DNA from: Aeromicrobium senzhongii
GTDB lineage: Bacteria; Actinomycetota; Actinomycetes; Propionibacteriales; Nocardioidaceae
Direction of reading: 5' to 3'
NCBI RefSeq assembly: GCF_014334735.1
Contig: NZ_CP060587.1
Coordinates: 248,001 to 312,000 of the forward strand
DNA: 64,000 bases
Part shown: positions 27,788 to 35,762 of the stretch, piece by piece
How positions within the stretch are numbered: position 1 is the stretch's first letter
How the letters are laid out: every line of letters begins with the position of its first letter
Notes under the pieces: generated by a model
What the model was told of the DNA's origin: nothing
What the model saw: the letters and a program-made list of their open reading frames with translations, nothing else
Databases searched by the model: none
Position numbers and translations under genes: made by a program

Positions 27788-28543
27788 TCAGGCTCGGCCG
27801 CTGACCTGCTGGCGGGCGTCGCTCTGACGCTCTGCGGAGCGCTCGGCCGCGCGGTCACCGGGCTCGCGACGCGAGACGAAGCGGTAGCCGACGTTGCGGA
27901 CCGTGCCGATCAGCGTCTCGTTCTCGGGGCCGAGCTTGGCGCGCAGGCGACGCACGTGCACGTCCACCGTGCGGGTGCCGCCGAAGTAGTCGTAGCCCCA
28001 CACCTCCTGCAGCAGCTGCTGGCGGGTGAAGACGCGGCCCGGGTGCTGGGCCAGGAACTTCAGCAGCTCGAACTCCTTGAACGTCAGGTCCAGGACGCGG
28101 CCGTCGAGCTTGGCGGTGTAGGTGACGTCGTCGACCACGAGGCCGCTGGCGCTGATGATGTGGGTGTCGTCGTCGGACTTGTCGCCCTCGGCGGCGACGC
28201 GGCCCATGCCCAGACGCAGGCGGGCCTCGAGCTCGGCGGGGCCGGCCGTGGTGAGGATGACGTCGTCCATGCCCCAGTCGGCGGCGGCGACGGTCAGGCC
28301 GCCCTCGGTGAGGATGAGGATGAGGGGGCACTCGATGCCGGTCGTGCGGATCACGCGGGTCAGGCTGCGCACCTGCGCCAGGTCGTGGCGCCCGTCCACC
28401 AGGACGGCGTCGCACGTCGGTGCGTCGATGAGCGCGCTGGCTTCCGCGGGGAGGATCTTGACGTGGTGGGGGAGCAGGGCGAGTGACGGCAGCACCTCGA
28501 CCGAGGACTGGGTGCTCTTCGTCAGCAGCAGCAGGTGGGACAC
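27788..28543 (-). CDS. glnR: GlnR-type OmpR-family nitrogen regulator
   Basis: A 251-aa atypical response regulator. The N-terminal receiver-like domain has [27 protein letters not shown] and [10 protein letters not shown], matching mycobacterial and Streptomyces GlnR, which lack a normal phosphorylation pocket. Residues about 140-230 form a winged helix ([49 protein letters not shown]). It controls nitrogen assimilation genes in the family. GTG 28543 follows AGGAGG. The thioredoxin-sulfurtransferase genes are divergent from it, as the equivalent genes are in M. tuberculosis. Confidence 0.88.
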   Translation of the reverse strand: MSHLLLLTKSTQSSVEVLPSLALLPHHVKILPAEASALIDAPTCDAVLVDGRHDLAQVRSLTRVIRTTGIECPLILILTEGGLTVAAADWGMDDVILTTAGPAELEARLRLGMGRVAAEGDKSDDDTHIISASGLVVDDVTYTAKLDGRVLDLTFKEFELLKFLAQHPGRVFTRQQLLQEVWGYDYFGGTRTVDVHVRRLRAKLGPENETLIGTVRNVGYRFVSRREPGDRAAERSAERQSDARQQVSGRA

Positions 28544-28566
28544 GTGACTGGCCTCCTATACACGTC

Positions 28567-28684
28567 GAGGCCCCGATGAACGCATGGTGTTCATCGAAGC
28601 CTCATTGCTGCGTCGACCATACTTCATGTGACGTGGCTGTGACGACGGTGGCGCAGAATGCGAACGACGTCACATCGGTGTGAC
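28567..28684. promoter_or_regulatory. glnR upstream region: hairpin and GTGAC/GTCAC repeats
   Basis: A hairpin CGATGAAC...GTTCATCG with outer GAGGC/GCCTC arms lies at 28567-28603 in the glnR 5' leader. Further up, GTGAC occurs at 28628-28632 and 28639-28643 (11 nt apart), and an inverted pair GTCACA...TGTGAC at 28669-28684. The 11-nt direct spacing fits an OmpR-family site, possibly GlnR acting on itself and the divergent operon. Confidence 0.4.
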
Positions 28685-28712
28685 ACGGCCGGGACGGCCG
28701 GGAGGAGACGAG

Positions 28713-29141
28713 ATGACCGGGGTCCAGGTGCTGATCGGCGCGGTGGTGGTCGCCGGGGCGGCGGCGCTGCTCATGCGCTGGAAGAACGGGCGATTCTCGG
28801 TGGCTGCCGCCGACCCGCAGGACGACGGTGAGCGGCTCGATCCCGACGACCTCGGCGTGCCGCTGGGGGAGCGGGCCACGCTCGTGCAGTTCTCGAGTGC
28901 GTTCTGCGCGCCGTGCCGTGCGACGCGGCAGGTGCTGTCCCAGGTGACGTCCCTGGTCCCCGGCGTGGCCGCGGTCGAGATCGACGCCGAGGCGCAGCTG
29001 GATCTCGTGCGACGGATGAACGTGCTGCGCACGCCGACCGTCCTGGTGCTCGATGCGCAGGGCCGGGTCGTGGAGCGTGCCTCCGGTGCTCCCACCCGCG
29101 ATCAGGTGCTGGTCGCGCTCGATCGCGCGTTCTCGCGCTGA
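28713..29141 (+). CDS. Membrane-anchored thioredoxin-family protein (ThiX-like)
   Basis: A 142-aa protein. An N-terminal membrane anchor (VLIGAVVVAGAAALLMRW) precedes a thioredoxin fold with the active site FCAPC (Cys65, Cys68) and the cis-proline in RTPTVLVLD. ATG 28713 follows GGAGGAGAC. It lies upstream of the DUF4395, rhodanese and DUF1416 genes, as in the M. tuberculosis Rv0814c-Rv0817c cluster, where ThiX sits with CysA2 and SseC2. A role in reducing sulfur-transfer partners is inferred from this context. Confidence 0.85.
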   Translation: MTGVQVLIGAVVVAGAAALLMRWKNGRFSVAAADPQDDGERLDPDDLGVPLGERATLVQFSSAFCAPCRATRQVLSQVTSLVPGVAAVEIDAEAQLDLVRRMNVLRTPTVLVLDAQGRVVERASGAPTRDQVLVALDRAFSR

Positions 29142-29225
29142 CGTCCCACCCGCGTGGCCATCTCGCCATGCGGACACCTGTCTTGCAGAGTGAGATTCAG
29201 GCGGGGTCGGGTCCGGCGAGGGCCC

Positions 29226-29231
29226 TAGTCT
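29226..29231 (+). promoter_or_regulatory. -10 element for the Cys leader peptide / sulfur operon
   Basis: TAGTCT ends exactly 6 nt before the leader ATG at 29238, so transcription probably begins at the start codon itself. Actinobacterial leaderless upstream ORFs of this kind are the known form of cysteine attenuators. Confidence 0.55.
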
Positions 29232-29237
29232 GACGCC

Positions 29238-29315
29238 ATGTTCACGACACACCTGACCCGACGACGCGCGGTGGACAACTGCCGCACGCGTTCGGCGCTG
29301 TGTCGTATGCGCTGA
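29238..29315 (+). CDS. 25-aa putative cysteine-responsive leader peptide
   Basis: The reading frame encodes MFTTHLTRRRAVDN followed by CRTRSALCRMR and a TGA, 25 residues with two Cys codons. It matches the pattern R..VD..R..SA.C of short leader peptides that precede sulfur-metabolism genes in actinomycetes. It lies 55 nt before the DUF4395 gene and is probably leaderless. Translation through the Cys codons would report Cys-tRNA supply. A GCTGAC...GTCAGC pair (29311-29344) overlaps its stop codon and could be the switching structure. The peptide itself is unlikely to have a function. Confidence 0.6.
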   Translation: MFTTHLTRRRAVDNCRTRSALCRMR

Positions 29316-29370
29316 CCGTCTCGCCCTCGTTCGCCTTCGTCAGCCCCTCACTCCTGTTCGGAGAACCTCC

Positions 29371-29808
29371 ATGTCCCACGACACCGTGGTCGACCCGCGT
29401 GCGCTCCGCTTCGGCGCGGCACTGACCTCTGCCGTCCTGGCTCTGGTCCTCGTCACGCCGTCGCCGGCCCGCGAGATCGTGCTGGGCGCGCAGACCGTCG
29501 TCTTCGCGCTGGGTGTGTTCGTCTCGCTGGGGGCCTCGCCGTGGTCCTGGCTGTTCCGCGCAGTCGTCCGGCCGCGGATCGGCGCACCGGACCGGACCGA
29601 GGACGTGCGGCCCTCGCGCTTCGCCCAGGCCGTCGGACTGACGTTCGCGCTGGTCGGACTGGTCGCCCTGCTGGCCGGTGCCACCACCGTCGGACTCGTC
29701 GCCGTGGGCTTCGCGTTCGTCGCCGCCCTGCTCAACGCCACCACGGGCTTGTGCCTGGGCTGCGAGCTCTACCTGACCACCCGCCGCCTCGCCAGAACCC
29801 TGGCCTGA
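29371..29808 (+). CDS. DUF4395 membrane protein
   Basis: A 145-aa integral membrane protein with about four membrane segments. It ends with the DUF4395 signature FVAALLNATTGLCLGCELYL, which holds a C..C pair at the membrane face. Members neighbour thioredoxins and rhodaneses, and the homologous position in M. tuberculosis is Rv0817c. A membrane sulfur or redox function is plausible but unproven. GGAG lies 8 nt before ATG 29371. It is the first full gene behind the leader peptide. Confidence 0.82.
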   Translation: MSHDTVVDPRALRFGAALTSAVLALVLVTPSPAREIVLGAQTVVFALGVFVSLGASPWSWLFRAVVRPRIGAPDRTEDVRPSRFAQAVGLTFALVGLVALLAGATTVGLVAVGFAFVAALLNATTGLCLGCELYLTTRRLARTLA

Positions 29809-29859
29809 GCGCCTGAGCCAACCGTCGCCACCATCACTTCGCAGAGGAAAAGGAACACC

Positions 29860-30708
29860 ATGAGCCGCGAGACCGCACTCGTCACCGCCGACTGGGTCGA
29901 GGACCACCTGAACGATCCGAGCGTCGTCCTCATCGAGGTCGACGAGGACGCCGAGGCCTACGACAAGGGCCACATCCCCGGCGCGATCAAGCTGGACTGG
30001 AAGAAGGACCTGCAGGACGGCGTCCGGCACGACTTCATCAGCAAGGACCGCCTCGAGCACTTGCTGAGCGAGAAGGGCGTGTCCACCGACGACACCGTCG
30101 TCTTCTACGGCGGCAACAACAACTGGTTCGCCGCGTACGCCTACTGGTACCTGAAGTACTACGGTCACCAGAACCTGCGCCTGCTCGACGGCGGCCGCAA
30201 GAAGTGGGAGCTCGACAGCCGCGAGCTCACGGCCGACACCGTCACCCGCGAGGCCACGACGTACACGGCGCAGGAGCCGAACGAGGACATCCGCGCCTAC
30301 CGCGACGAGGTCGTGGCGGCGATCGGCACGCAGAACCTCATCGACGTGCGCAGCCCCGACGAGTTCGCCGGACGCCTGCTGGCGCCCGCGCACCTGCCGC
30401 AGGAGGCCGCGCAGATCGGTGGCCACATCCCCACCGCCGGCAACGTGCCGTGGAGCAAGGCCGCGAACGACGACGGCACCTTCAAGAAGGACGAGGACCT
30501 CAAGGCCCTCTACTCCGACGCCGGCCTCGACGAGGGCAAGGACACGATCGCCTACTGCCGCATCGGCGAGCGCAGCTCGCACACGTGGTTCGTCCTGAGC
30601 GAGATCCTGGGCTACCCGAACGTCAAGAACTACGACGGCTCCTGGAGCGAGTACGGCTCGCTGCGCGGCGTGCCGGTCGCGGTCGGCGATGAGCCGGGGG
30701 AGGCCTGA
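29860..30708 (+). CDS. Thiosulfate sulfurtransferase, two-domain rhodanese (CysA2/SseA type)
   Basis: A 282-aa protein with two rhodanese domains. The first (about 1-125) is catalytically inactive-looking but keeps EVDEDAEAYDKGHIPGAIKLDW. The second carries the active loop CRIGERS (Cys near residue 233) and IDVRSPDEFAG. The CRIGERS loop is the same type as in mycobacterial CysA2. It transfers sulfane sulfur from thiosulfate to a thiol acceptor. AGAGGAAAAGGA precedes ATG 29860. The DUF1416 gene follows after one base. Confidence 0.92.
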   Translation: MSRETALVTADWVEDHLNDPSVVLIEVDEDAEAYDKGHIPGAIKLDWKKDLQDGVRHDFISKDRLEHLLSEKGVSTDDTVVFYGGNNNWFAAYAYWYLKYYGHQNLRLLDGGRKKWELDSRELTADTVTREATTYTAQEPNEDIRAYRDEVVAAIGTQNLIDVRSPDEFAGRLLAPAHLPQEAAQIGGHIPTAGNVPWSKAANDDGTFKKDEDLKALYSDAGLDEGKDTIAYCRIGERSSHTWFVLSEILGYPNVKNYDGSWSEYGSLRGVPVAVGDEPGEA

Positions 30709-30709
30709 C

Positions 30710-31006
30710 ATGTGCGGAGCGATCAAGGGAGGACCGAGCCTGGAGGGCGTCGACGTGACGAACCAGGCCGTCATCCAGGGCGTCGTCCTGCGCGATGAGC
30801 AGCCGGTCGGCAACGCGTACGTGCGCCTGCTGGACCGCAACGGCGAGTTCACCGCCGAGGTCCCCACGTCGGCCACCGGTCAGTTCCGGTTCTTCGCGGC
30901 CCCGGGCACCTGGACGCTGCGCACGCTCGCGCCGCGTGCCGAGGTCGTCGACTCGCAGGTCGTCGCCGCCAAGGGCTCGGTCGCGGACGTCGCGGTCGCC
31001 ATCTGA
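30710..31006 (+). CDS. DUF1416 protein (SseC-like)
   Basis: A 98-aa protein with MCGAIKGGPSLEGVD at the start and a transthyretin/carboxypeptidase-regulatory-like beta fold (VVLRDEQPVGNAYVRLLDRNGEF, GQFRFFAAPGTWTLR). It is the SseC partner always found after CysA2-type rhodaneses in actinobacteria; its biochemical role is unknown. The near-N-terminal Cys2 is conserved in the family. Start at ATG 30710, one nt after the rhodanese stop, with GGGGGAGG upstream. A strong terminator follows. Confidence 0.88.
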   Translation: MCGAIKGGPSLEGVDVTNQAVIQGVVLRDEQPVGNAYVRLLDRNGEFTAEVPTSATGQFRFFAAPGTWTLRTLAPRAEVVDSQVVAAKGSVADVAVAI

Positions 31007-31016
31007 GCTGACGACA

Positions 31017-31052
31017 CGAGAGGCCGGGACCCCCTGGGGTCCCGGCCTCTCG
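31017..31052 (+). terminator. Terminator of the sulfurtransferase operon
   Basis: Arms CGAGAGGCCGGGACCCC and GGGTCCCGGCCTCTCG form a near-perfect 16-bp stem with a tiny loop, 11 nt after the DUF1416 stop. No U tract follows. Confidence 0.75.
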
Positions 31053-31176
31053 TCGTCCCGCGAGCGTCTCGCGGCGCCTTCCGCCCGCGCCGTCGCGCCC
31101 GTATCCTCGGCGTCGGCACGTGTCGCCCGGCCTTGCGAGCACGGACCGCACGCTCCGGGACGAGCAAGGGAGAACC

Positions 31177-32496
31177 ATGGCGCTGACGTTCGCGGACGAG
31201 TCGCAGGAGACCGAACCCTCGCGCGAGGCACGGCGGGTCTCCCCGGTCGAGCGGGCCGCCGTCCCGGGCGCGGCGATCATGACGGCCGCGACCCTGGGAC
31301 TGATCCAGGTGTGGGCACTGGCCGGCTGGGCAGGTCAGAACGACAAGAGCCTCCACGACGTCATGATCAAGTGGGACGCGGGCTGGATGACCAAGATCGC
31401 CGAGTTCGGCTACTTCGGGTTCTCGGTGTCGCCGGATCCGCGGGAGCTGGTGCAGTGGCAGTCCGTCGCCTTCTTCCCGGGGTACCCGGTGCTGGTCAGG
31501 ATCGTCTCGGCGCCGTTCGCCGTCTTCGGTGGTGAGAACGCGGCCTTCGCCGGGGCCCTGGTGGTGTCCGCGGCGGCATCGCTGGTGTTCGCCTGGGGCC
31601 TGGCCCGGCTGGCCGTGGATGTCTGGCAGCGCTCCGGCCCGGTGCCGCGCCGGGTCGTGTCGGTCAGGGCGCAGGCGGCCATGGCGGTCGCGGTCTGCGT
31701 CCTGGCCTTCGGCGCGCCGATGGCCTTCATCTACTGGATGCCCTACTCCGAGGCGCTGTTCAGCGCCTGCGTGGTGTGGACCCTGGTGATGGTGCTACGG
31801 CGGCGCTTCCTCGCCGCCGGGATGCTGACCCTGTGTGCCGGCCTGACCCGGCTCACCGTGGTCGCCGTGCTCCTGATGCTGTGCGCCGTGGCCGCCGTCG
31901 AGCTGTGGACGTGGGCCAGGAAGCGCGCCCCCTTCCCGGCGGCCGCGGTGTCAGCCCCGGTCGTCGGGAGCCTGGGCATCGCGGCCTACGTGGGCTGGGC
32001 GGACCGGCAGGTCGCCGACATCGGCGGGTACTTCGCCGCTCAGGAACGGGGGTGGAACTCCCAGTTCGACTTCGGCGCGGGGAGCTGGACCTGGATCCGT
32101 GAGCACCCCGTCGTCCGCGACCTGGGTGACCACAACGCCGTCGCCTACGTCCTGTCGAGCTGGATGATCGTGTTCGTGTTCGCCCTGTGCGTGGCCTCGC
32201 TGTGGCCGCTGCTGCGGGGATGGCTGCCGTGGCAGGTCTGGTTGACGGCCGTGCTCGTCGCCGGCAGCGTGCTGGGCTCGAACGGCATCATGCACGCGCG
32301 TCCGCGGTTGCTGCTGATGCCCGTCCTGTTCCTGTTACTGCCGTTCGTCATGCGCGCGGTGCAGTGGGCGGCGACGCCCGACCGCCCGGCGCGTGGGCGC
32401 CGCGGAGCTCTGTTGGCGGTCGCGGGGGTCCTGTGGTGCGCGTTGGGGTTCTGGGTCTTCGGCTGGATGACCGTCGAGTTCCAGTACGGGATCTGA
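31177..32496 (+). CDS. PIG-V-like membrane mannosyltransferase family protein
   Basis: A 439-aa polytopic membrane protein with about nine hydrophobic segments. The first extracytoplasmic loop carries KWDAGWMTKIAEFGYFG, the D-containing motif of PIG-V/GT-C-type mannosyltransferases, and FFPGYPVLVRIVS follows. Late motif GSNGIMHARPRLLLMP is also typical. It may use polyprenyl-phosphate-mannose to decorate a surface glycan, consistent with the GDP-mannose genes nearby; the acceptor is unknown. ATG 31177 follows AGGGAGAAC. Confidence 0.75.
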   Translation: MALTFADESQETEPSREARRVSPVERAAVPGAAIMTAATLGLIQVWALAGWAGQNDKSLHDVMIKWDAGWMTKIAEFGYFGFSVSPDPRELVQWQSVAFFPGYPVLVRIVSAPFAVFGGENAAFAGALVVSAAASLVFAWGLARLAVDVWQRSGPVPRRVVSVRAQAAMAVAVCVLAFGAPMAFIYWMPYSEALFSACVVWTLVMVLRRRFLAAGMLTLCAGLTRLTVVAVLLMLCAVAAVELWTWARKRAPFPAAAVSAPVVGSLGIAAYVGWADRQVADIGGYFAAQERGWNSQFDFGAGSWTWIREHPVVRDLGDHNAVAYVLSSWMIVFVFALCVASLWPLLRGWLPWQVWLTAVLVAGSVLGSNGIMHARPRLLLMPVLFLLLPFVMRAVQWAATPDRPARGRRGALLAVAGVLWCALGFWVFGWMTVEFQYGI

Positions 32497-32506
32497 CCCC
32501 GCCCTC

Positions 32507-32571
32507 CCGAGATTTGCTCCTTTCTCCACCTTTCAACCGCGGTGAGAGGTGGAAATGAGAGCAAATCTCGG
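32507..32571. repeat. 65-nt A/T-richer inverted repeat (long hairpin)
   Basis: Perfect 13-bp outer arms CCGAGATTTGCTC (32507-32519) and GAGCAAATCTCGG (32559-32571) enclose a second pair, CCACCT/AGGTGG, around a loop. It lies between convergent genes 11 nt after the PIG-V-like gene. A terminator is likely, but the AT-richer, structured unit could be an interspersed palindromic repeat. Confidence 0.6.
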
Positions 32572-32668
32572 TGGCTACCTCGTGCTCCCCGACGGCGAGC
32601 GGACGGCGTTCGAGCTGGCTGCTGCCCGGGGCCGGCGACGCCCCCGGCCAACCCTCGGGAGGCGGCGG

Positions 32669-33136
32669 TCAGCTGAGGTCGCGGTAGTGGTCGAGCAGCC
32701 GCGAGAGGACGCCGAGCGCCTCCTGCATCTCCTCGATGTGACTCGGGTCCAGGACCCGCAGCATCTCCTTGAGGCCGGTGGTCGAGATGCCCTTGGTGCG
32801 CGGCAGGTACTCGACCCGGCACAGGTCGGACAGGTCGTCGAACTTGCCGGTCCAGTCGTCGCCCATCACGAACAGGTCGACCTGGTGCTCGACGATGTCG
32901 CGACGCTTCTGCTCCCACGACTCCTCGGGCAGGACGAGATCGACGCCCTTGATCGCGCCGACGATCTCGGCACGGTCGGCGTAGGGCACCACGGTGCTCT
33001 TGCCCTTGCCGGAGTTGAACTCGTCGGTGGAGACGCCGACGATCAGTCGGTCCCCCATGGAGGACAGACGCTCCAGCAGGCGCAGGTGGCCGATGTGGAA
33101 CAGGTCGAAGGTGCCGTAGGTCAGGACGGTCGTCAC
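32669..33136 (-). CDS. tagD: Glycerol-3-phosphate cytidylyltransferase-like nucleotidyltransferase
   Basis: A 155-aa single-domain cytidylyltransferase: GTFDLFHIGHLRLL (the HxGH nucleotide site, about residues 8-21), FVMGDDWTGKFD and the closing KGISTTGL. This is the TagD/GCT set; the usual reaction is CTP + glycerol-3-P to CDP-glycerol for teichoic acid-like polymers. The substrate is assigned by similarity only. GTG 33136 lies 6 nt after TATCCT (33148-33143), suggesting a leaderless mRNA. Confidence 0.82.
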   Translation of the reverse strand: MTTVLTYGTFDLFHIGHLRLLERLSSMGDRLIVGVSTDEFNSGKGKSTVVPYADRAEIVGAIKGVDLVLPEESWEQKRRDIVEHQVDLFVMGDDWTGKFDDLSDLCRVEYLPRTKGISTTGLKEMLRVLDPSHIEEMQEALGVLSRLLDHYRDLS

Positions 33137-33209
33137 GGACTCAGGATACGGACGTCCGGTGCGAGGGCGTCCGGCGGCGAATCCGGGCGCGTCGGGATAC
33201 GTTCGGGCC

Positions 33210-33623
33210 ATGACCGACTGGCAGGACCCTGAGGCCGTGTCCCTGATGTTGGACGAGCTCGAGACCTGGGCCGTGGTGGGGTTGTCGCCCAACCCGTCGC
33301 GCACCGCGTACTCGATCGCCCAGCTGTTGCAGCGCCGCGGCAAGCGCATCGTCCCCATCCATCCCGACGCTCCGACCGTGCTGGGGGAGCAGGGCTATGC
33401 CACGCTCGCCGAGGTGCCCTTCCCGGTCGACGTCGTGAACGTCTTCCGTCGCTCGGACCAGGCCGGTCCCTTCGCGGACCAGGCGGTCGAGATCGGGGCG
33501 AAGGCCGTGTGGTTCCAGCTCGGAGTCATCGACGAGGCCGCGTTCGACCGGACGATCGCCGCCGGCGTGCCGATGGTCATGGACACCTGCCCGGCGATCG
33601 AGTGGAACCGCCGCGCACGCTGA
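33210..33623 (+). CDS. CoA-binding domain protein (YccU type)
   Basis: A 137-aa Rossmann-fold protein: WAVVGLSPNPSRTAYSIAQLLQRRGKRIVPIHP is the CoA-binding start, followed by VDVVNVFRRSDQAG and the conserved WFQLGV and MDTCPAIEW. The fold binds CoA in the family; no enzymatic function is established. ATG 33210 is 6 nt after TACGTT (33198-33203). It is divergent from tagD and convergent with the LCP gene. Confidence 0.88.
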   Translation: MTDWQDPEAVSLMLDELETWAVVGLSPNPSRTAYSIAQLLQRRGKRIVPIHPDAPTVLGEQGYATLAEVPFPVDVVNVFRRSDQAGPFADQAVEIGAKAVWFQLGVIDEAAFDRTIAAGVPMVMDTCPAIEWNRRAR

Positions 33624-33626
33624 GGA

Positions 33627-34733
33627 TCAGGAGACCTCTTCGGCGTCCGGCAGGACGTCGTCGGGGTACTTCTTGAGGTACTTGCCCATCTTGTCCTTGC
33701 CCAGGGCCGTGAACAGCTCGGCGAGCTTGTCCTGCTGCAGGACCACGACGCTGCCGTAGACCGGGATGGTCTCGGTGCCCTGGACCGGTGCGGTCATGAA
33801 CGTGACGTCGTCGGTGGTGATGCCGCGCAACGACAGGGCCAGCTTCGCCATCGCCGTGCCGGACCAGCCCTCGTCGACCGTGAGGTTGTCGGTCAGCGCC
33901 GACACCGTCTTGGTCAGCTTGTTCGGGTTGGTCGTCACGCCCGAGCTGAGCATCTTGCCCATGAGGGCGCGCATGAAGTTCTGCTGGCGCTTGATGCGGT
34001 CGAAGTCGCCACCGGCCAGTCCGTAGCGCGTGCGGACGTAGTCGAGCGCCTTCTTGCCCTCGAGCGTCTGCTTGCCCGCGTTCCACTGGATCTTCTGCTG
34101 CGGGTCGTAGAAGGAGCGCGGGATCGTGACCTCGACACCGCCGACGGCGGACGACAGGTCCTTGAAGCCCGCCCAGTCGATGATCGCGAGGTGGTCCATC
34201 TTCAGGCCCGTGAGCTTCTCGACGGTGTTGATGGTGGCGACGGGGCCGCCCATGGCGAAGGCCGCGTTCAGCTTCTCCGAATGGGTCGTCTTGCCCTCGG
34301 CGTCGTAGATCGGGACGAGCGAGTCGCGCGGCAGCGAGACGAGGTAGACCTTCTTCCGATCGGCCGGGATGTGGACGATCATCAAGGTGTCGCTGCGGTA
34401 CTTGCCGACGGGCCAGTCGCCGGAGGCGGCGTCCTCGGCGATCGTCGTGTTCTTGGGCTGACCCTTCTTGGGCTCACCCTTGTCCGAGCCGAGCAGCAGG
34501 ACGTTGAGAGCCCGGCCCTCGTCGGGATCGGGGGCTTCCTTCGGGTTCAGCTTCACCGTCTCGACGTCGTCGAGCTTGCGCTTGAGATTCCAGGCGTAGG
34601 CGGCGCCGCCGACCAGGGGCAGCAGGACGATCAGCACGACCGCCCACACGACGGCGGGATGGCGCTGGCGGAAGGAACGACGGTTCGACGCACGGGATCC
34701 GGGTTTCCGGACCACCTCGGGTGCGTCACTCAC
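33627..34733 (-). CDS. LytR-CpsA-Psr (LCP) family cell-wall ligase
   Basis: A 368-aa membrane-anchored enzyme. A cytoplasmic tail and one membrane segment (AVVWAVVLIVLLPLVGGAAYAW) precede the LCP domain with LNVLLLGSD, KYRSDTLMIVHIPADRKKVYLVSLPRDSLVPI and DYVRTRYGLAGGDFDRIKRQQNFMRAL, keeping the Asp/Arg residues that hold the polyprenyl pyrophosphate. LCP proteins attach polymers such as teichoic acids or arabinogalactan to peptidoglycan. GTG 34733 fits GAGGAG upstream better than ATG 34757. Confidence 0.9.
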   Translation of the reverse strand: MSDAPEVVRKPGSRASNRRSFRQRHPAVVWAVVLIVLLPLVGGAAYAWNLKRKLDDVETVKLNPKEAPDPDEGRALNVLLLGSDKGEPKKGQPKNTTIAEDAASGDWPVGKYRSDTLMIVHIPADRKKVYLVSLPRDSLVPIYDAEGKTTHSEKLNAAFAMGGPVATINTVEKLTGLKMDHLAIIDWAGFKDLSSAVGGVEVTIPRSFYDPQQKIQWNAGKQTLEGKKALDYVRTRYGLAGGDFDRIKRQQNFMRALMGKMLSSGVTTNPNKLTKTVSALTDNLTVDEGWSGTAMAKLALSLRGITTDDVTFMTAPVQGTETIPVYGSVVVLQQDKLAELFTALGKDKMGKYLKKYPDDVLPDAEEVS

Positions 34734-34763
34734 CAGTGTTCTCCTCGTCGTCGACAACCTCCC

Positions 34764-34783
34764 CAGTATGACGGCCCATACTG
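34764..34783 (-). promoter_or_regulatory. Palindromic operator upstream of the LCP gene
   Basis: CAGTATG and CATACTG are a perfect 7-bp inverted repeat with a 6-nt spacer, 30 nt before the LCP start and just after the dtd stop. The minus-strand CATACT could itself serve as the -10. A specific repressor or activator site is likely. Confidence 0.45.
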
Positions 34784-34793
34784 AGAGAATCCC

Positions 34794-35219
34794 TCAGGAA
34801 TCCAGCACCATCGTGACGGGTCCGTCGTTCACGAGGTCGACGGCCATGTCGGCGCCGAACACGCCGCGCTCCACCGGCACTCCGGCGGCCCCGACGGCGG
34901 CGCAGAACCGCTCGTAGAGCGGCTCGGCGACCGGACCCGGGGCGGCTGCTCCCCACGAGGGCCGGCGGCCCTTGCGGGTGTCGGCGTAGAGCGTGAACTG
35001 GCTGATCGCCAGGACACCGCCACCGGTCTCGTCGACCGACCGCTCGCCCGCCATGATCCGCATCCGCACGATCTTGGCCGCCAGTCGGTCGGCATCGTCC
35101 GGCGTGTCCTCATGGGTCACCCCGAGCAGGACGACCAGGCCGGGGCCGTCCAATCGGCCCACGACCTCGTCCTCGACCCGTACCTCGGCCCGGCTGACCC
35201 GCTGCACCACCGCACGCAT
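34794..35219 (-). CDS. dtd: D-aminoacyl-tRNA deacylase
   Basis: A 141-aa editing enzyme removing D-amino acids (and Gly from tRNA-Ala) from tRNA. Signature motifs are [50 protein letters not shown] with the catalytic SQFTL, and the Gly-cisPro motif NDGPVT. Standard length. ATG 35219 lies 6 nt after TACGCT (35231-35226), again a leaderless layout. It is divergent from the nitrobindin-like gene. Confidence 0.95.
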   Translation of the reverse strand: MRAVVQRVSRAEVRVEDEVVGRLDGPGLVVLLGVTHEDTPDDADRLAAKIVRMRIMAGERSVDETGGGVLAISQFTLYADTRKGRRPSWGAAAPGPVAEPLYERFCAAVGAAGVPVERGVFGADMAVDLVNDGPVTMVLDS

Positions 35220-35267
35220 GGCAGGAGCGTATCGGCGCCTTGGAGACCGGCCGATAGCATGGAACCC

Positions 35268-35762
35268 ATGGCCTTCCAGATCCCCAGCGACCTCCACCCC
35301 GATCTGATGCCGGTGGCGTGGCTCCTCGGGACGTGGCACGGCAACGGCCGGGGCGACTACCCGACGATCGAGGCCTTCAGCTACGAGCAGGACGTGGTCT
35401 TCGCGCACGACGGACGGCCCTTCCTGCACTACTTCAGCCGCGCCTGGATCACCGACGACGAGGGCGAGCGGGTGCGCCCCGGTGCTCTCGAGACCGGCTT
35501 CCTGCGTCCGTCCGGCGAGGGCAAGGTCGAGCTCGTGCTCGCGCACCCGACCGGCTACGCCGAGATCTGGTACGGCGAGACCGACGGAGCCCGCATCACG
35601 CTGGCCACCGACGTCGTCGCCCGCACCGTCAGTGCGAAGGAGTACACCGCCGGCCAGCGGATGTACGGGCTGGTCGAGGGCGCGCTGATGTACGCCTACG
35701 ACATGGCCGCCGAGGGCCAGCCGATGCAGTCGCACCTGTGGGGGAAGCTCGAGCGTGTCTAG
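35268..35762 (+). CDS. Nitrobindin-like heme-binding beta-barrel protein (FABP/THAP4 type)
   Basis: A 164-aa lipocalin-like ten-stranded barrel. The family motif G.W.G.G...YP is present as [12 protein letters not shown] near residue 21. A conserved C-terminal His, which ligates heme in nitrobindins, may be HLWGKLERV. These proteins bind ferric heme and convert peroxynitrite in characterised members. ATG 35268 (MAFQIP) was chosen over ATG 35259 because TAGCAT (35255-35260) sits 7 nt upstream. The ygfZ GTG overlaps its end by 8 nt, so both are probably co-transcribed. Confidence 0.85.
   Translation: MAFQIPSDLHPDLMPVAWLLGTWHGNGRGDYPTIEAFSYEQDVVFAHDGRPFLHYFSRAWITDDEGERVRPGALETGFLRPSGEGKVELVLAHPTGYAEIWYGETDGARITLATDVVARTVSAKEYTAGQRMYGLVEGALMYAYDMAAEGQPMQSHLWGKLERV

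Noticed and set aside
28669-28684. A CRP/cAMP site near the thioredoxin gene
   Set aside because: The half-sites are in the reverse arrangement (GTCACA then TGTGAC with a 4-nt gap), not the TGTGA-N6-TCACA of CRP.
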